Positions 1-5,961 of a DNA stretch of 9,937 nucleotides are shown here, piece by piece. Origin of the DNA: Gemmataceae bacterium (lineage in GTDB: Bacteria > Planctomycetota > Planctomycetia > Gemmatales > Gemmataceae); assembly GCA_026418875.1 (NCBI GenBank), contig JAOAAM010000482.1, positions 1 to 9,937 of the forward strand. The letters run 5' to 3'. Positions within the stretch are counted from its first letter, which is position 1. Every line of letters starts with the position of its first letter. The translations under genes were made by a program, and so were the position numbers. The notes under the pieces were generated by a model. That model was given only the letters and a program-made list of their open reading frames with translations, was not told the origin of the DNA and made no database searches.

Positions 1-2
1 CC

Positions 3-875
3 GGGCTGGAGCGGGCCGAGGTGATGCGTTGGGGTTATGCCGTCGAATACGACTATGTCCCCCCCACCCAGTTGCATCCGACATTGGAGACGAAGTTTGT
101 CGAAGGGCTGTATTTCGCGGGGCAGATCAACGGGACGACAGGGTACGAAGAAGCCGCCGCTCAGGGGTTGATGGCGGGCATCAACGCGGCGTTGAAGTTG
201 AAACAGCAGCCGCCGCTGATCTTGCATCGAAGTCAGGCATACATCGGGGTGTTGATCGACGACCTGGTGACCCGGGGCGTGGACGAACCGTATCGCATGT
301 TCACCTCGCGGGCGGAGTATCGACTGCTGCTGCGGCATGACAACGCCGATCGACGGCTCACCCCCGTGGGCCGCCGGGTCGGTCTGGTCTCCGCCGCCGA
401 TTGGCAGCGATTCGAGGAGAAAACACGGCAGATCGACCAACTGTCCGAACTGCTCCGCAGCCGACGGCACGAGGGCCTGACGCTGATGCGCCACTTGCAG
501 CGGACGGAGACGACTTGGGAGCAAATCGTCGCCTGGTGTCCGGAGGCCGGGACTTACTCCCCGGCGGCGGTCGAGCAGGTGGTGCTCGAGGCGAAGTATT
601 CCGGCTACGTGGAGCGGCAAGCGGCGCAAGTGGAGCGATTTCAGCGGTTTGAGTCAAAATCCATCCCATCGTGGTTCGATTACGGCGCGATCCCGCAACT
701 TCGGGCCGAAGCACGCGAGAAGCTGTCCCGAGTGCGGCCGACCAGCGTGGGCCAGGCGAGTCGAATCAGTGGCATTACGCCGGCAGACGTGGCGGTGTTA
801 CTGCTATACCTCGAGGACCGGCCGGCGCGTCGTCCCGCCGAGGACGGATCCGAAGAGCCGGTTCGAGACTGCTGA
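3..875 (+). CDS. mnmG: MnmG (GidA) tRNA uridine-5-carboxymethylaminomethyl modification enzyme, C-terminal part
   Basis: This is the 3' portion of mnmG; the start lies upstream of the window and about 290 codons are visible. MnmG is an FAD-dependent enzyme that works with MnmE to modify U34 in the wobble position of several tRNAs in the cytoplasm. Visible hallmarks are the [11 protein letters not shown] segment at the left edge, the very conserved [18 protein letters not shown] block (about nt 112-165), and [12 protein letters not shown] followed by [22 protein letters not shown] (about nt 231-350). The C-terminal helical region ends with the typical [21 protein letters not shown] (about nt 750-815), used in MnmE and tRNA contacts. 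The frame is intact and ends in TGA at 873-875. The usual partner rsmG (gidB) does not follow. I see no clear intrinsic terminator after the stop. Identification is secure from the family-specific blocks. Confidence 0.97.
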   Translation, partial: GLERAEVMRWGYAVEYDYVPPTQLHPTLETKFVEGLYFAGQINGTTGYEEAAAQGLMAGINAALKLKQQPPLILHRSQAYIGVLIDDLVTRGVDEPYRMFTSRAEYRLLLRHDNADRRLTPVGRRVGLVSAADWQRFEEKTRQIDQLSELLRSRRHEGLTLMRHLQRTETTWEQIVAWCPEAGTYSPAAVEQVVLEAKYSGYVERQAAQVERFQRFESKSIPSWFDYGAIPQLRAEAREKLSRVRPTSVGQASRISGITPADVAVLLLYLEDRPARRPAEDGSEEPVRDC

Positions 876-1133
876 GGCCTGCTGCCTGCCGTGGAACTGG
901 GGAAGCTGGCCGGGGTTTGGGAGATTGGCGTGATGACGGGGAGGTTGCCGACCCGATAAGAGGGGTAAGAGGCGTGTTGTCCGCCGGACGGATTTCGGTT
1001 GCAAAATCGAACGGGATATGATGGAATCGGGGGGGCAAAGTGGCCTGGGAGTGAGGTGGCGGCGAAATTTAGGATTGCCGCGACGATCGAGACGGTCGCG
1101 GAGGCTTTAGGGAGGAGGCGTTCGTGATTCGTG
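876..1133. other. Intergenic stretch between mnmG and the promoter
   Basis: I find no supportable gene here on either strand; the open minus-strand frame across it runs into mnmG and has no family signal. A 9-bp-period pair of TAAGAGG words lies at 957-963 and 966-972. A 7-bp inverted repeat, CCGCGAC at 1078-1084 and GTCGCGG at 1095-1101, sits about 33 bp upstream of the -35 box. It could be an operator or just a hairpin. No good terminator for mnmG is visible. Confidence 0.5.
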
Positions 1134-1161
1134 TTGACACACCTCACAACTTGGTTACAAT
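1134..1161 (+). promoter_or_regulatory. Strong sigma70-type promoter for the response-regulator gene
   Basis: A perfect -35 hexamer TTGACA (1134-1139) is followed after 16 bp by TACAAT (1156-1161), one mismatch from the -10 consensus. Transcription would start near 1168, roughly 245 nt before the regulator's ATG. In this GC-rich DNA such a match is unlikely to be chance, though planctomycete promoter rules are less well established than those of E. coli. The start site itself is inferred. Confidence 0.75.
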
Positions 1162-1167
1162 CGCGCG

Positions 1168-1411
1168 CGGTGGTAAGATTGGCAACCCCCGTCGGCGACT
1201 GCTCACCATCTCCTCGACGCGCAGCTTGGTCAGAGTCGGCAGACCGAGTGGGCGACCGGGCCTTTCGGGCACCGGGTGGCTTCCCGCTCCAAGCGAGTGA
1301 CGAGCGAGCGGCGAGGACGGGCCAATCAGGGACGATTCTCCGGTAGGCCGTGACCGGTCTGCCGGGCTACTCGTGCGATGGGTTCGATGCCCATCAGGGG
1401 TGCAAGAAAGC
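1168..1411 (+). promoter_or_regulatory. Long structured 5' leader of the response-regulator transcript (candidate cis-acting or small RNA)
   Basis: The stretch between the predicted transcription start and the ATG has no supportable coding potential but can form at least five consecutive hairpins. They are 1225-1231 with 1242-1248 (7 bp, one wobble); 1256-1262 with 1268-1275 (7 bp, one bulged A); 1284-1289 with 1306-1311 (6 bp); 1340-1349 with 1356-1365 (10 bp, two wobbles, 6-nt loop); and 1377-1382 with 1390-1395 (perfect 6 bp, 7-nt loop TTCGATG). The last one abuts the AGGGG ribosome-binding site at 1396-1400. I do not recognise a known riboswitch class. It could be a cis-regulatory leader or a separate small RNA; pairing was worked out by eye, without an energy calculation. 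Confidence 0.5.
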
Positions 1412-1996
1412 ATGAAGACCGTGTTCACGACCGGCGAAGCCGCCAAAATCTGCAAGGTTTCGCAGCAGACGATTATCCGTTGCTTCGACAACGGCCAACT
1501 CAAAGGGTTCCGGGTTCCTGGCTCGCGCTTCCGTCGGATTCCGCGGGAAGCGTTGTACAAGTTCATGAAAGACAACGGCATCCCCACCGATGCCCTGGAA
1601 AGCGGCAAGCGCAAGGTGCTGCTGGTCGATGACGACCCAGATCTGGTGGAAGTCATCAATAAAGCCTTGGAGGACGACGGGCGTTTCGAGGTCCGGATCG
1701 CGGCCAATGGTTTTGATGCCGGCATGATGGTGAAGGAGTATCGCCCGGATCTGATCATCCTGGACGTGATGCTGCCGGACATCAACGGCAAAGAGGTCTG
1801 CCAGCGTGTCCGGGCCGACACGACCTTGGAGGACGTCCGCATTATCTGCATCAGCGGCATGATCGAAGAGGACAAGATTCAGGAATTGAAGCTGGCCGGT
1901 GCAGATGACTTTTTGCACAAGCCCTTCATGGTCGAAGAATTGATTGACCGGATGTGCGCCCAACTCGAGATTGAACCGGCCAGCGCGTCGGCCTGA
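1412..1996 (+). CDS. Response regulator with N-terminal excisionase/MerR-type HTH and C-terminal receiver domain
   Basis: A 194-residue cytoplasmic transcription regulator. Residues about 4-57 form a small excisionase-like (HTH_17/MerR-type) DNA-binding domain: FTTGEAAKICKVSQQTI is the helix-turn-helix, followed by the wing GFRVPGSRFRRIPREAL. Residues about 67-185 are a CheY-like receiver with acidic pocket D73-D75, phospho-acceptor D118 (in IILDVMLPDING), S148 at the switch position and invariant K170 in HKPF. All phosphorylation residues are present. The order is the reverse of the usual REC-then-output layout. The start at 1412 is chosen because AGGGG (1396-1400) precedes it by 11 nt and the HTH begins at once; an in-frame GTG at 1373 would add 13 unlikely residues encoded by the leader. 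The kinase gene 95 bp downstream is the obvious candidate partner. The target DNA is unknown. Confidence 0.92.
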   Translation: MKTVFTTGEAAKICKVSQQTIIRCFDNGQLKGFRVPGSRFRRIPREALYKFMKDNGIPTDALESGKRKVLLVDDDPDLVEVINKALEDDGRFEVRIAANGFDAGMMVKEYRPDLIILDVMLPDINGKEVCQRVRADTTLEDVRIICISGMIEEDKIQELKLAGADDFLHKPFMVEELIDRMCAQLEIEPASASA

Positions 1997-2012
1997 TCGC
2001 CGGAGATGCTGC

Positions 2013-2055
2013 GGGGAGCGGAATGCCGCCCATGATGGGATCGCATTCGCTCCCC
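2013..2055 (+). promoter_or_regulatory. Large bulged hairpin between regulator and kinase genes
   Basis: GGGGAGCG (2013-2020) pairs with CGCTCCCC (2048-2055). The stem continues as AATGC (2022-2026) with GCATT (2043-2047), leaving only G2021 bulged, so 13 pairs in total. The loop contains a further short CCCA/TGGG inverted repeat. No T-tract follows, so it is not a classical intrinsic terminator. It may stabilise the upstream mRNA, attenuate kinase expression or be a protein site on DNA. Confidence 0.55.
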
Positions 2056-2078
2056 TGTCGTGTCGCGTCCGATCCTCA

Positions 2079-2086
2079 GGGAGGAG
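2079..2086 (+). promoter_or_regulatory. Ribosome-binding site that fixes the kinase start
   Basis: GGGAGGAG is a near-perfect Shine-Dalgarno sequence. The GGAGG core ends 7 nt before the GTG at 2092. The earlier in-frame ATGs (2023, 2032, 2035) lie inside the hairpin at 2013-2055 and have no such site, so GTG 2092 is preferred. Confidence 0.75.
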
Positions 2087-2091
2087 TTTCG

Positions 2092-3762
2092 GTGAGACCG
2101 TCCGCGCCGGGCGAAGCCGCATTGCGACTGTCCTGGCTCCCGCCCCGGACGGACTCGTTGCTCGCCTTGGCTCTCCATCCAAATCGGTCCGTTTGGCCCC
2201 GACTTCGGACCGACCCCGGGGCGGTCCTGTTGGTCGCACGCCACCTGCCCAATGAACCAACTCTGGTCGAGTCCACCCTAATCGGGCCGGAGATCGTCCG
2301 CACGGCACACACCCTGCGCACCCAGGACCCCCAAGCGAGTGTCGATTGGTCGCATCCCGACGTGGAGCCGATCTATCAGGCGATGGTCCGGCATGCGGTC
2401 TTCGCCGAACGTTGGGCACGCCGACTTGGCGGGTGCGATCCCGAGGCCGCATGGATCGGTGCCATCGTCGCGGGCCTTGGCTGGCTGGCGGTCGCCTGCG
2501 TGGACCCCGCCGCTACCGCTGAATGTTGGCGCGAACCGGTCTACGGCAACGATCTCGCCGACAGCCAACGACGCCTTTGGGGCATGGACGCCGCGAGCAT
2601 CGGTCGAAGGCTGGCCCGACGCTGGCACCTGCCGGCTTGGCTGGCCCCCCTCGCCGGGGGTCTGCATTGCTCCGCGGAGATGGCCTCGCGCCTGGGTGCC
2701 GACGAAAGATTGTTCCGCATCGTCCAATGGGCCGCCGTTCTGACGGCCGAATCGGGCGACGATCTGGGCTATGGCATCGCTTTCTCACGCGAGGAATTGG
2801 CCGCCGGGCTGGCCCTTTCCCCCGACGACCCCTCGGACGACCCGCGGGACGATTGGCTAATTTTCGGCGACGCATCTTCTCCCTCGCTGCCCGACCCGAA
2901 CGACGCCGTCGCTTGTGCCCTGGCACTAGCCGCCTCGTCGAGGCAGTGTTCATTTGGTGTCGACGCGGAGCGGCTGGAAGCGGACTTGGATCGGCTGCAT
3001 GAGGAGCTGGCACGGCAGCGCCGCACGGAGAAGGAACGCCTGGAAGCCCGGAAGCTGCGGGCCTTGGCCGAATTCGCTGCCGGGGCCGGGCACGAGATCA
3101 ACAACCCGCTGGCGGTCATCTCCGTCCACGCCCAGCAACTGCTGCAACACGAGGAAGACGAAGCTCGCCGGGCCTCGCTGCGAGGCATCCTCCGCCAAAC
3201 GGAGAGGATCCATCAGATTTTGCGGGAGTTGATGCAATTCGCTCGACCATCCCGACCGCGAAAGCAAGAGGCCGACTTGTGCCAACTCGTGCGCGAGTCG
3301 GTGGAATCGTTGCGACCCTGGGCCGACGAGCGCAAGGTCCGGCTGGAGGTGGGCCAGACGGTGGAGTCGGCCCCGGTGATCGTGGATGCGAACCAAATCC
3401 GCACGGTGCTCACCTGCCTGATCCGAAACGCGGTGGAAGCCGCCCCGAGCGATGGCTGGGCCCGAGTTTGGCTCGAACGTCGGCCTGAAGTTTGGGAAGT
3501 GATTGTCGAAGATAGCGGCACGGGGCCGCCGTCGCGACGCCACGATCTCTTGTTTAATCCGTTCTTCTCGGGACGCGCCGCGGGTCGTGGTCGCGGCTTG
3601 GGCCTGCCGACTGCTTGGCGCTTGGCTCAAGAAAACGAGGGGAACGTCCGCTTCGAACCGAGTCCGGCATCGCCGGCCCGCTTCGTCCTTTCCCTTCCGA
3701 TCCGCCCATCCATCACAACCCCACTGCCGACTTCGGGGAATTCCTTGCGTCGCACGGCCTGA
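2092..3762 (+). CDS. Soluble sensor histidine kinase with N-terminal HDOD-like domain
   Basis: With the GTG start the protein has 556 residues and no signal peptide or membrane segment, so it should be cytoplasmic. Residues about 80-230 resemble the second half of an HDOD domain: W86 opens the segment, followed by AGLGWLAV and then LWGMDAASIGRRLARRWHLP near residue 163; the catalytic HD pair of true HD hydrolases is absent. Residues about 290-325 are a charged likely coiled coil. The HisKA box is GAGHEINNPLAV with phospho-acceptor H334. The ATPase domain has the N-box (N446 in IRNAVEAAP), G1 box DSGTG (474-478), an LFNPFFSGR F-box and G2 box GRGLGL (500-505). All catalytic boxes look intact, so an active kinase is expected. 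The regulator gene 95 bp upstream is the likely phosphotransfer partner. The HDOD call is weaker than the kinase call; the signal it senses cannot be read from sequence. Confidence 0.9.
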   Translation: MRPSAPGEAALRLSWLPPRTDSLLALALHPNRSVWPRLRTDPGAVLLVARHLPNEPTLVESTLIGPEIVRTAHTLRTQDPQASVDWSHPDVEPIYQAMVRHAVFAERWARRLGGCDPEAAWIGAIVAGLGWLAVACVDPAATAECWREPVYGNDLADSQRRLWGMDAASIGRRLARRWHLPAWLAPLAGGLHCSAEMASRLGADERLFRIVQWAAVLTAESGDDLGYGIAFSREELAAGLALSPDDPSDDPRDDWLIFGDASSPSLPDPNDAVACALALAASSRQCSFGVDAERLEADLDRLHEELARQRRTEKERLEARKLRALAEFAAGAGHEINNPLAVISVHAQQLLQHEEDEARRASLRGILRQTERIHQILRELMQFARPSRPRKQEADLCQLVRESVESLRPWADERKVRLEVGQTVESAPVIVDANQIRTVLTCLIRNAVEAAPSDGWARVWLERRPEVWEVIVEDSGTGPPSRRHDLLFNPFFSGRAAGRGRGLGLPTAWRLAQENEGNVRFEPSPASPARFVLSLPIRPSITTPLPTSGNSLRRTA

Positions 3763-3765
3763 GGC

Positions 3766-3795
3766 TTGCATCGCAACCCGTGCGCCGATTACGAT
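3766..3795 (+). promoter_or_regulatory. Possible weak promoter upstream of comF-like gene
   Basis: TTGCAT (3766-3771) and TACGAT (3790-3795) are separated by 18 bp and lie just after the kinase stop, 44 bp before the next ATG. Both hexamers are imperfect. The gene could equally be read through from the kinase transcript. Confidence 0.25.
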
Positions 3796-3838
3796 GGTCC
3801 CTGATCCCATTCGATCGGCCGACGACCATTGACGCACC

Positions 3839-4573
3839 ATGACCGCCCAATGGGCCAAGACGATCGGGCAAGCTCTTCGCTACTGGCTTCTACCAGGAGC
3901 CTGCCTCGCCTGTCATCGGCTGCTCGCCATCGATCAGGAATCACTCTGCACGGAGTGTGATCGGATTTTGACGAGCGACGATGGGCCGGTCTGTCACCGT
4001 TGCAGCGGTTCGGTCGGTGCGGGGCTGGACACATCGACTGGCTGCCATCAGTGTCGGCAGGAGCGGTGGAATTTCGATCGGGTGGTCCGGCTGGGTACTT
4101 ATGGCGGCCCGTTGCGCGATTTGCTGCTGCGCATGAAGCAGCCGTCGGGAGAGTCGCTGGCCGAAGTCGTGGGGCGGCGATGGGCGGAGCAGATGTGTCC
4201 GAAACTCGCCGGCAATCGGATGGACTTGGTAGTTCCCGTGCCGTTGCACCGCCGAAGGCAAAGGGAGCGCGGTTTCAACGTGGCGGAGTGCCTGGCTGTG
4301 GCCCTGGCGGAGAAACTGGGTGTGGCTTGTCTCACCACCTGGCTTCGCCGAGTCCGCCACGATCCGCCGCAGACCGATTTGTCTCCCACGCAACGGCGGG
4401 CCAATGTTCGGGGAGCCTTCGTGGGCCGGTCGGACCATCGGCTGCGGGGCAAGTCGATCGTGCTGGTGGACGACGTGTTGACGACGGGTAGCACGGCCCA
4501 CGAAGCGGCTCGACCATTACGCGATGCGGGGGCAGCCTCCATCATCGTTGCCGTCGTCGCGCATGGACGTTGA
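3839..4573 (+). CDS. ComF family phosphoribosyltransferase-like protein with double zinc ribbon
   Basis: A 244-residue ComF-family protein of normal length for the family. The N-terminus has four CxxC pairs (C22/C25, C37/C40, C52/C55, C69/C72), the expected double zinc ribbon. The type I phosphoribosyltransferase domain follows, with VVPVPLHRRR (131-140), RERGFN (142-147) and the PRPP-binding loop VDDVLTTGST (210-219), all intact. ComF proteins are needed for DNA uptake in naturally competent bacteria, where they act with ComFA and primosomal helicase-like proteins at the inner side of the membrane, but homologues are widespread in species without known competence. The exact reaction is not established. 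ATG 3839 is used because the next upstream in-frame ATG (3794) meets a stop after 12 codons; no good Shine-Dalgarno sequence is visible. No other competence gene lies in the window, so a competence role is not supported by context. Confidence 0.9.
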   Translation: MTAQWAKTIGQALRYWLLPGACLACHRLLAIDQESLCTECDRILTSDDGPVCHRCSGSVGAGLDTSTGCHQCRQERWNFDRVVRLGTYGGPLRDLLLRMKQPSGESLAEVVGRRWAEQMCPKLAGNRMDLVVPVPLHRRRQRERGFNVAECLAVALAEKLGVACLTTWLRRVRHDPPQTDLSPTQRRANVRGAFVGRSDHRLRGKSIVLVDDVLTTGSTAHEAARPLRDAGAASIIVAVVAHGR

Positions 4574-4784
4574 GACGAAATTTCGATGAAACGGGAATGG
4601 ACTCGTCGGGGTCACTCTCCGGGTTACATCGGGTAAGATGGTTAAGGAAGAGGTTTCGCTTGCGGAGAGCGGGAAGTTGGGAGCGTTTTGGGACGAGGGT
4701 CAACGCATGAACGATCCTCCGCAATTTTCCGGCGAGAGGAATCGCCGCGGAAATGCGGGTGGACTTTTCTCGGGGAAACGGCAA
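4574..4784. other. Gap between comF-like and DUF1573 genes
   Basis: The gap holds a perfect 10-bp palindrome CGAAATTTCG at 4576-4585, just after the comF stop, and a TAAGAT (4634-4639) that could be a -10 box but lacks a good -35 partner. GGGGAAA at 4772-4778 is a plausible ribosome-binding site for ATG 4785. I see no terminator and no small gene. Confidence 0.4.
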
Positions 4785-5753
4785 ATGCTTCGGTACTTTC
4801 TCAGTCTGCTACTGTTGACGGGCCTGACCCTGCCGCTGCCCGCGGCCGAGGGTCTGCTTGCCCTCTTCGACAAACAGGTCCACGATTTCGGCGATGTGCC
4901 CATCGGACCAATCCTGCATCACTCGTTCACGATCAAGAACACCACCAATCAGACGTTGCAGATCGGGGGGCTGCGCGTTTCGTGTGGTTGCGTCACACCC
5001 TCCACCCGGACTTACACCATCCCACCCGGAGGGACGGGCACGATCAACGCCGCGATGGACACCCGCCGCTTCGTCGGGGCCAAGCAGGTGACGATTTTCG
5101 TCCTCTTTACCCAACCGCGGGTCGAGGAAGTTTCGCTGGTGGTCCGTGCCTTCGGCCGCACGGACATCTCCATGAACCCAGACAAACTGGAATTTGGGAA
5201 GATCAAGCGTGGCTCGGGCAACACCGTCACCACCACGTTGACCTTCGCCGTCTCCACTCAGGTTACCGAGGCCACTTGCGAGAGCGGTTATGTCCAATTG
5301 GCCATCTCCGCTCCGAAGCAGACCGGCTTCGGGCTAAGCTACGAGATCACCGCCAGCCTGCGGTCGGACATCCCGGTTGGCAATTGGTACACCGATGTGT
5401 GGGTCAAGACGAACACGGGCAGCCGCTTGCGCATCCCGCTGACCGTGGAGGTCGAGCCGTCGCTCACGATCGCCCCGGGAAGCATCGCGTTCGACAACGC
5501 CAAGGTGGGCCAGATGGTGAAAAAGTCGATCGTCGTTAAAGGGGCGCAACCGTTCAAGATCGTCGAATTCAAGGGTGGTGACGGGTTGATTCAGGCAACG
5601 GCTGCGAGCCAAGAGGCCAAGTCGACGCACTTGATCACGGTGACGTTCACCCCGGAGAAAGCCGGTGAATTCACCGATTCGCTGGAGATCATCACTGACT
5701 TGAAGACGGAGGGCAAAGTCGCCGTGCCGATCAAAGCCCGCGTCGAGCCGTGA
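4785..5753 (+). CDS. Secreted DUF1573 family protein with three Ig-like segments
   Basis: With ATG 4785 the protein has 322 residues and starts with a clean signal peptide: MLRY, then a Leu-rich core (about residues 5-18), then PLPAAE with probable cleavage after A21. It should be exported; there is no lipobox and no later membrane anchor. Residues 28-122 match DUF1573: FDKQVHDFGDVPIG, TIKNTTNQTLQI, then RVSCGCVTP with C67 and C69, and a PPGGTGTI turn. Two more beta-sandwich-like segments follow (about 128-223 and 227-322), opening with LEFGKIKRGS and IAFDNAKVGQ, like HYDIN/ASPM-type repeats. An upstream in-frame ATG (4638) would bury the signal peptide behind 49 charged residues and is rejected. 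DUF1573 proteins are abundant in Planctomycetes and Bacteroidetes; their function is not settled. The repeats suggest an adhesive or envelope-structural role, which is inference. Confidence 0.88.
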   Translation: MLRYFLSLLLLTGLTLPLPAAEGLLALFDKQVHDFGDVPIGPILHHSFTIKNTTNQTLQIGGLRVSCGCVTPSTRTYTIPPGGTGTINAAMDTRRFVGAKQVTIFVLFTQPRVEEVSLVVRAFGRTDISMNPDKLEFGKIKRGSGNTVTTTLTFAVSTQVTEATCESGYVQLAISAPKQTGFGLSYEITASLRSDIPVGNWYTDVWVKTNTGSRLRIPLTVEVEPSLTIAPGSIAFDNAKVGQMVKKSIVVKGAQPFKIVEFKGGDGLIQATAASQEAKSTHLITVTFTPEKAGEFTDSLEIITDLKTEGKVAVPIKARVEP

Positions 5754-5767
5754 CGTCAGCAAGCCTG

Positions 5768-5790
5768 CGGCTCGATCCACGGCTCGATCC
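5768..5790. repeat. Two-copy 12-bp-period tandem repeat
   Basis: CGGCTCGATCC occurs at 5768-5778 and again at 5780-5790 with one base between, 14 bp after the DUF1573 stop. It lies directly before the TTGACA-containing repeat. It is probably a replication-slippage duplication; a protein-binding direct repeat is possible. Confidence 0.8.
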
Positions 5791-5795
5791 GATCA

Positions 5796-5828
5796 CGATT
5801 TGACAACGATTTGACAACGATTTGACAA
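5796..5828. repeat. Three perfect tandem copies of an 11-bp unit (CGATTTGACAA)
   Basis: CGATTTGACAA is repeated three times without interruption, at 5796-5806, 5807-5817 and 5818-5828, then a partial CGA runs into the terminator stem. The 11-bp period is close to one helical turn, so the TTGACA words lie on the same face of the DNA. No -10 box stands at a workable distance from any copy, so these are not obvious promoters. The array is AT-rich relative to its surroundings. Confidence 0.9.
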
Positions 5829-5871
5829 CGACCGTCTCCGGGCCACTTCCTGGGGGCGGTCGTTTGCTTTT
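5829..5871 (+). terminator. Intrinsic terminator after DUF1573 gene
   Basis: CGACCG (5829-5834) pairs with CGGTCG (5857-5862). The stem extends inward by five more pairs (5835-5839 with 5852-5856, two of them G-T) around a 12-nt loop. The T-rich tail TTTGCTTTT (5863-5871) follows directly. This is the best terminator in the window and separates the upstream genes from pyc. Confidence 0.8.
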
Positions 5872-5961
5872 CGATTCCGGGGCTCCCCGCTCGACCGACC
5901 ATCGAATCCCTTGCCGCCTCGCATACCATAGCCGTTGGTCCCCAAGTGAAGGCACTACCCG
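5872..5961 (+). promoter_or_regulatory. Presumed pyc promoter and leader region
   Basis: Since a terminator precedes it, pyc needs its own promoter in these 90 bp, but I cannot find a convincing -35/-10 pair. TACCAT at 5924-5929 is the nearest -10-like word, without a matching -35. GAAGG at 5948-5952 is a plausible ribosome-binding site 9 nt before ATG 5962. Confidence 0.35.

Noticed and set aside
979..989. Terminator for mnmG at GTCCGCCGGAC
   Set aside because: Only four pairs with a 3-nt loop and no T-tract.
680..1147. Minus-strand frame covering the mnmG 3' end and the intergenic region
   Set aside because: Half lies opposite certain mnmG sequence, composition is Ser/Pro/Arg-rich and no domain is recognisable.
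1377..1404. tRNA or tmRNA 3' end, suggested by the TTCGATG loop on a GC-rich stem
   Set aside because: No matching acceptor 5' strand, D-arm or anticodon arm lies upstream, no CCA end follows in register, and no tmRNA tag frame or 5' domain is visible.
2023..2091. Kinase start at ATG 2023
   Set aside because: It lies in a hairpin and lacks a ribosome-binding site, while GTG 2092 has GGGAGGAG at ideal spacing.
1394..2452. Long minus-strand open frame opposite the regulator and kinase genes
   Set aside because: It mirrors coding DNA with strong GC bias, gives low-complexity Arg/Pro-rich protein without family features, and the plus-strand proteins are certain.
4638..4784. DUF1573 protein start at ATG 4638
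   Set aside because: It would put 49 polar residues before an otherwise perfect signal peptide.
5800..5827. Three tandem promoters based on the TTGACA words
   Set aside because: No -10-like hexamer lies 15-19 bp downstream of any copy; the region runs straight into a terminator stem.
5768..5828. CRISPR-like repeat array
   Set aside because: Units are 11-12 bp with no spacers and no cas genes nearby.
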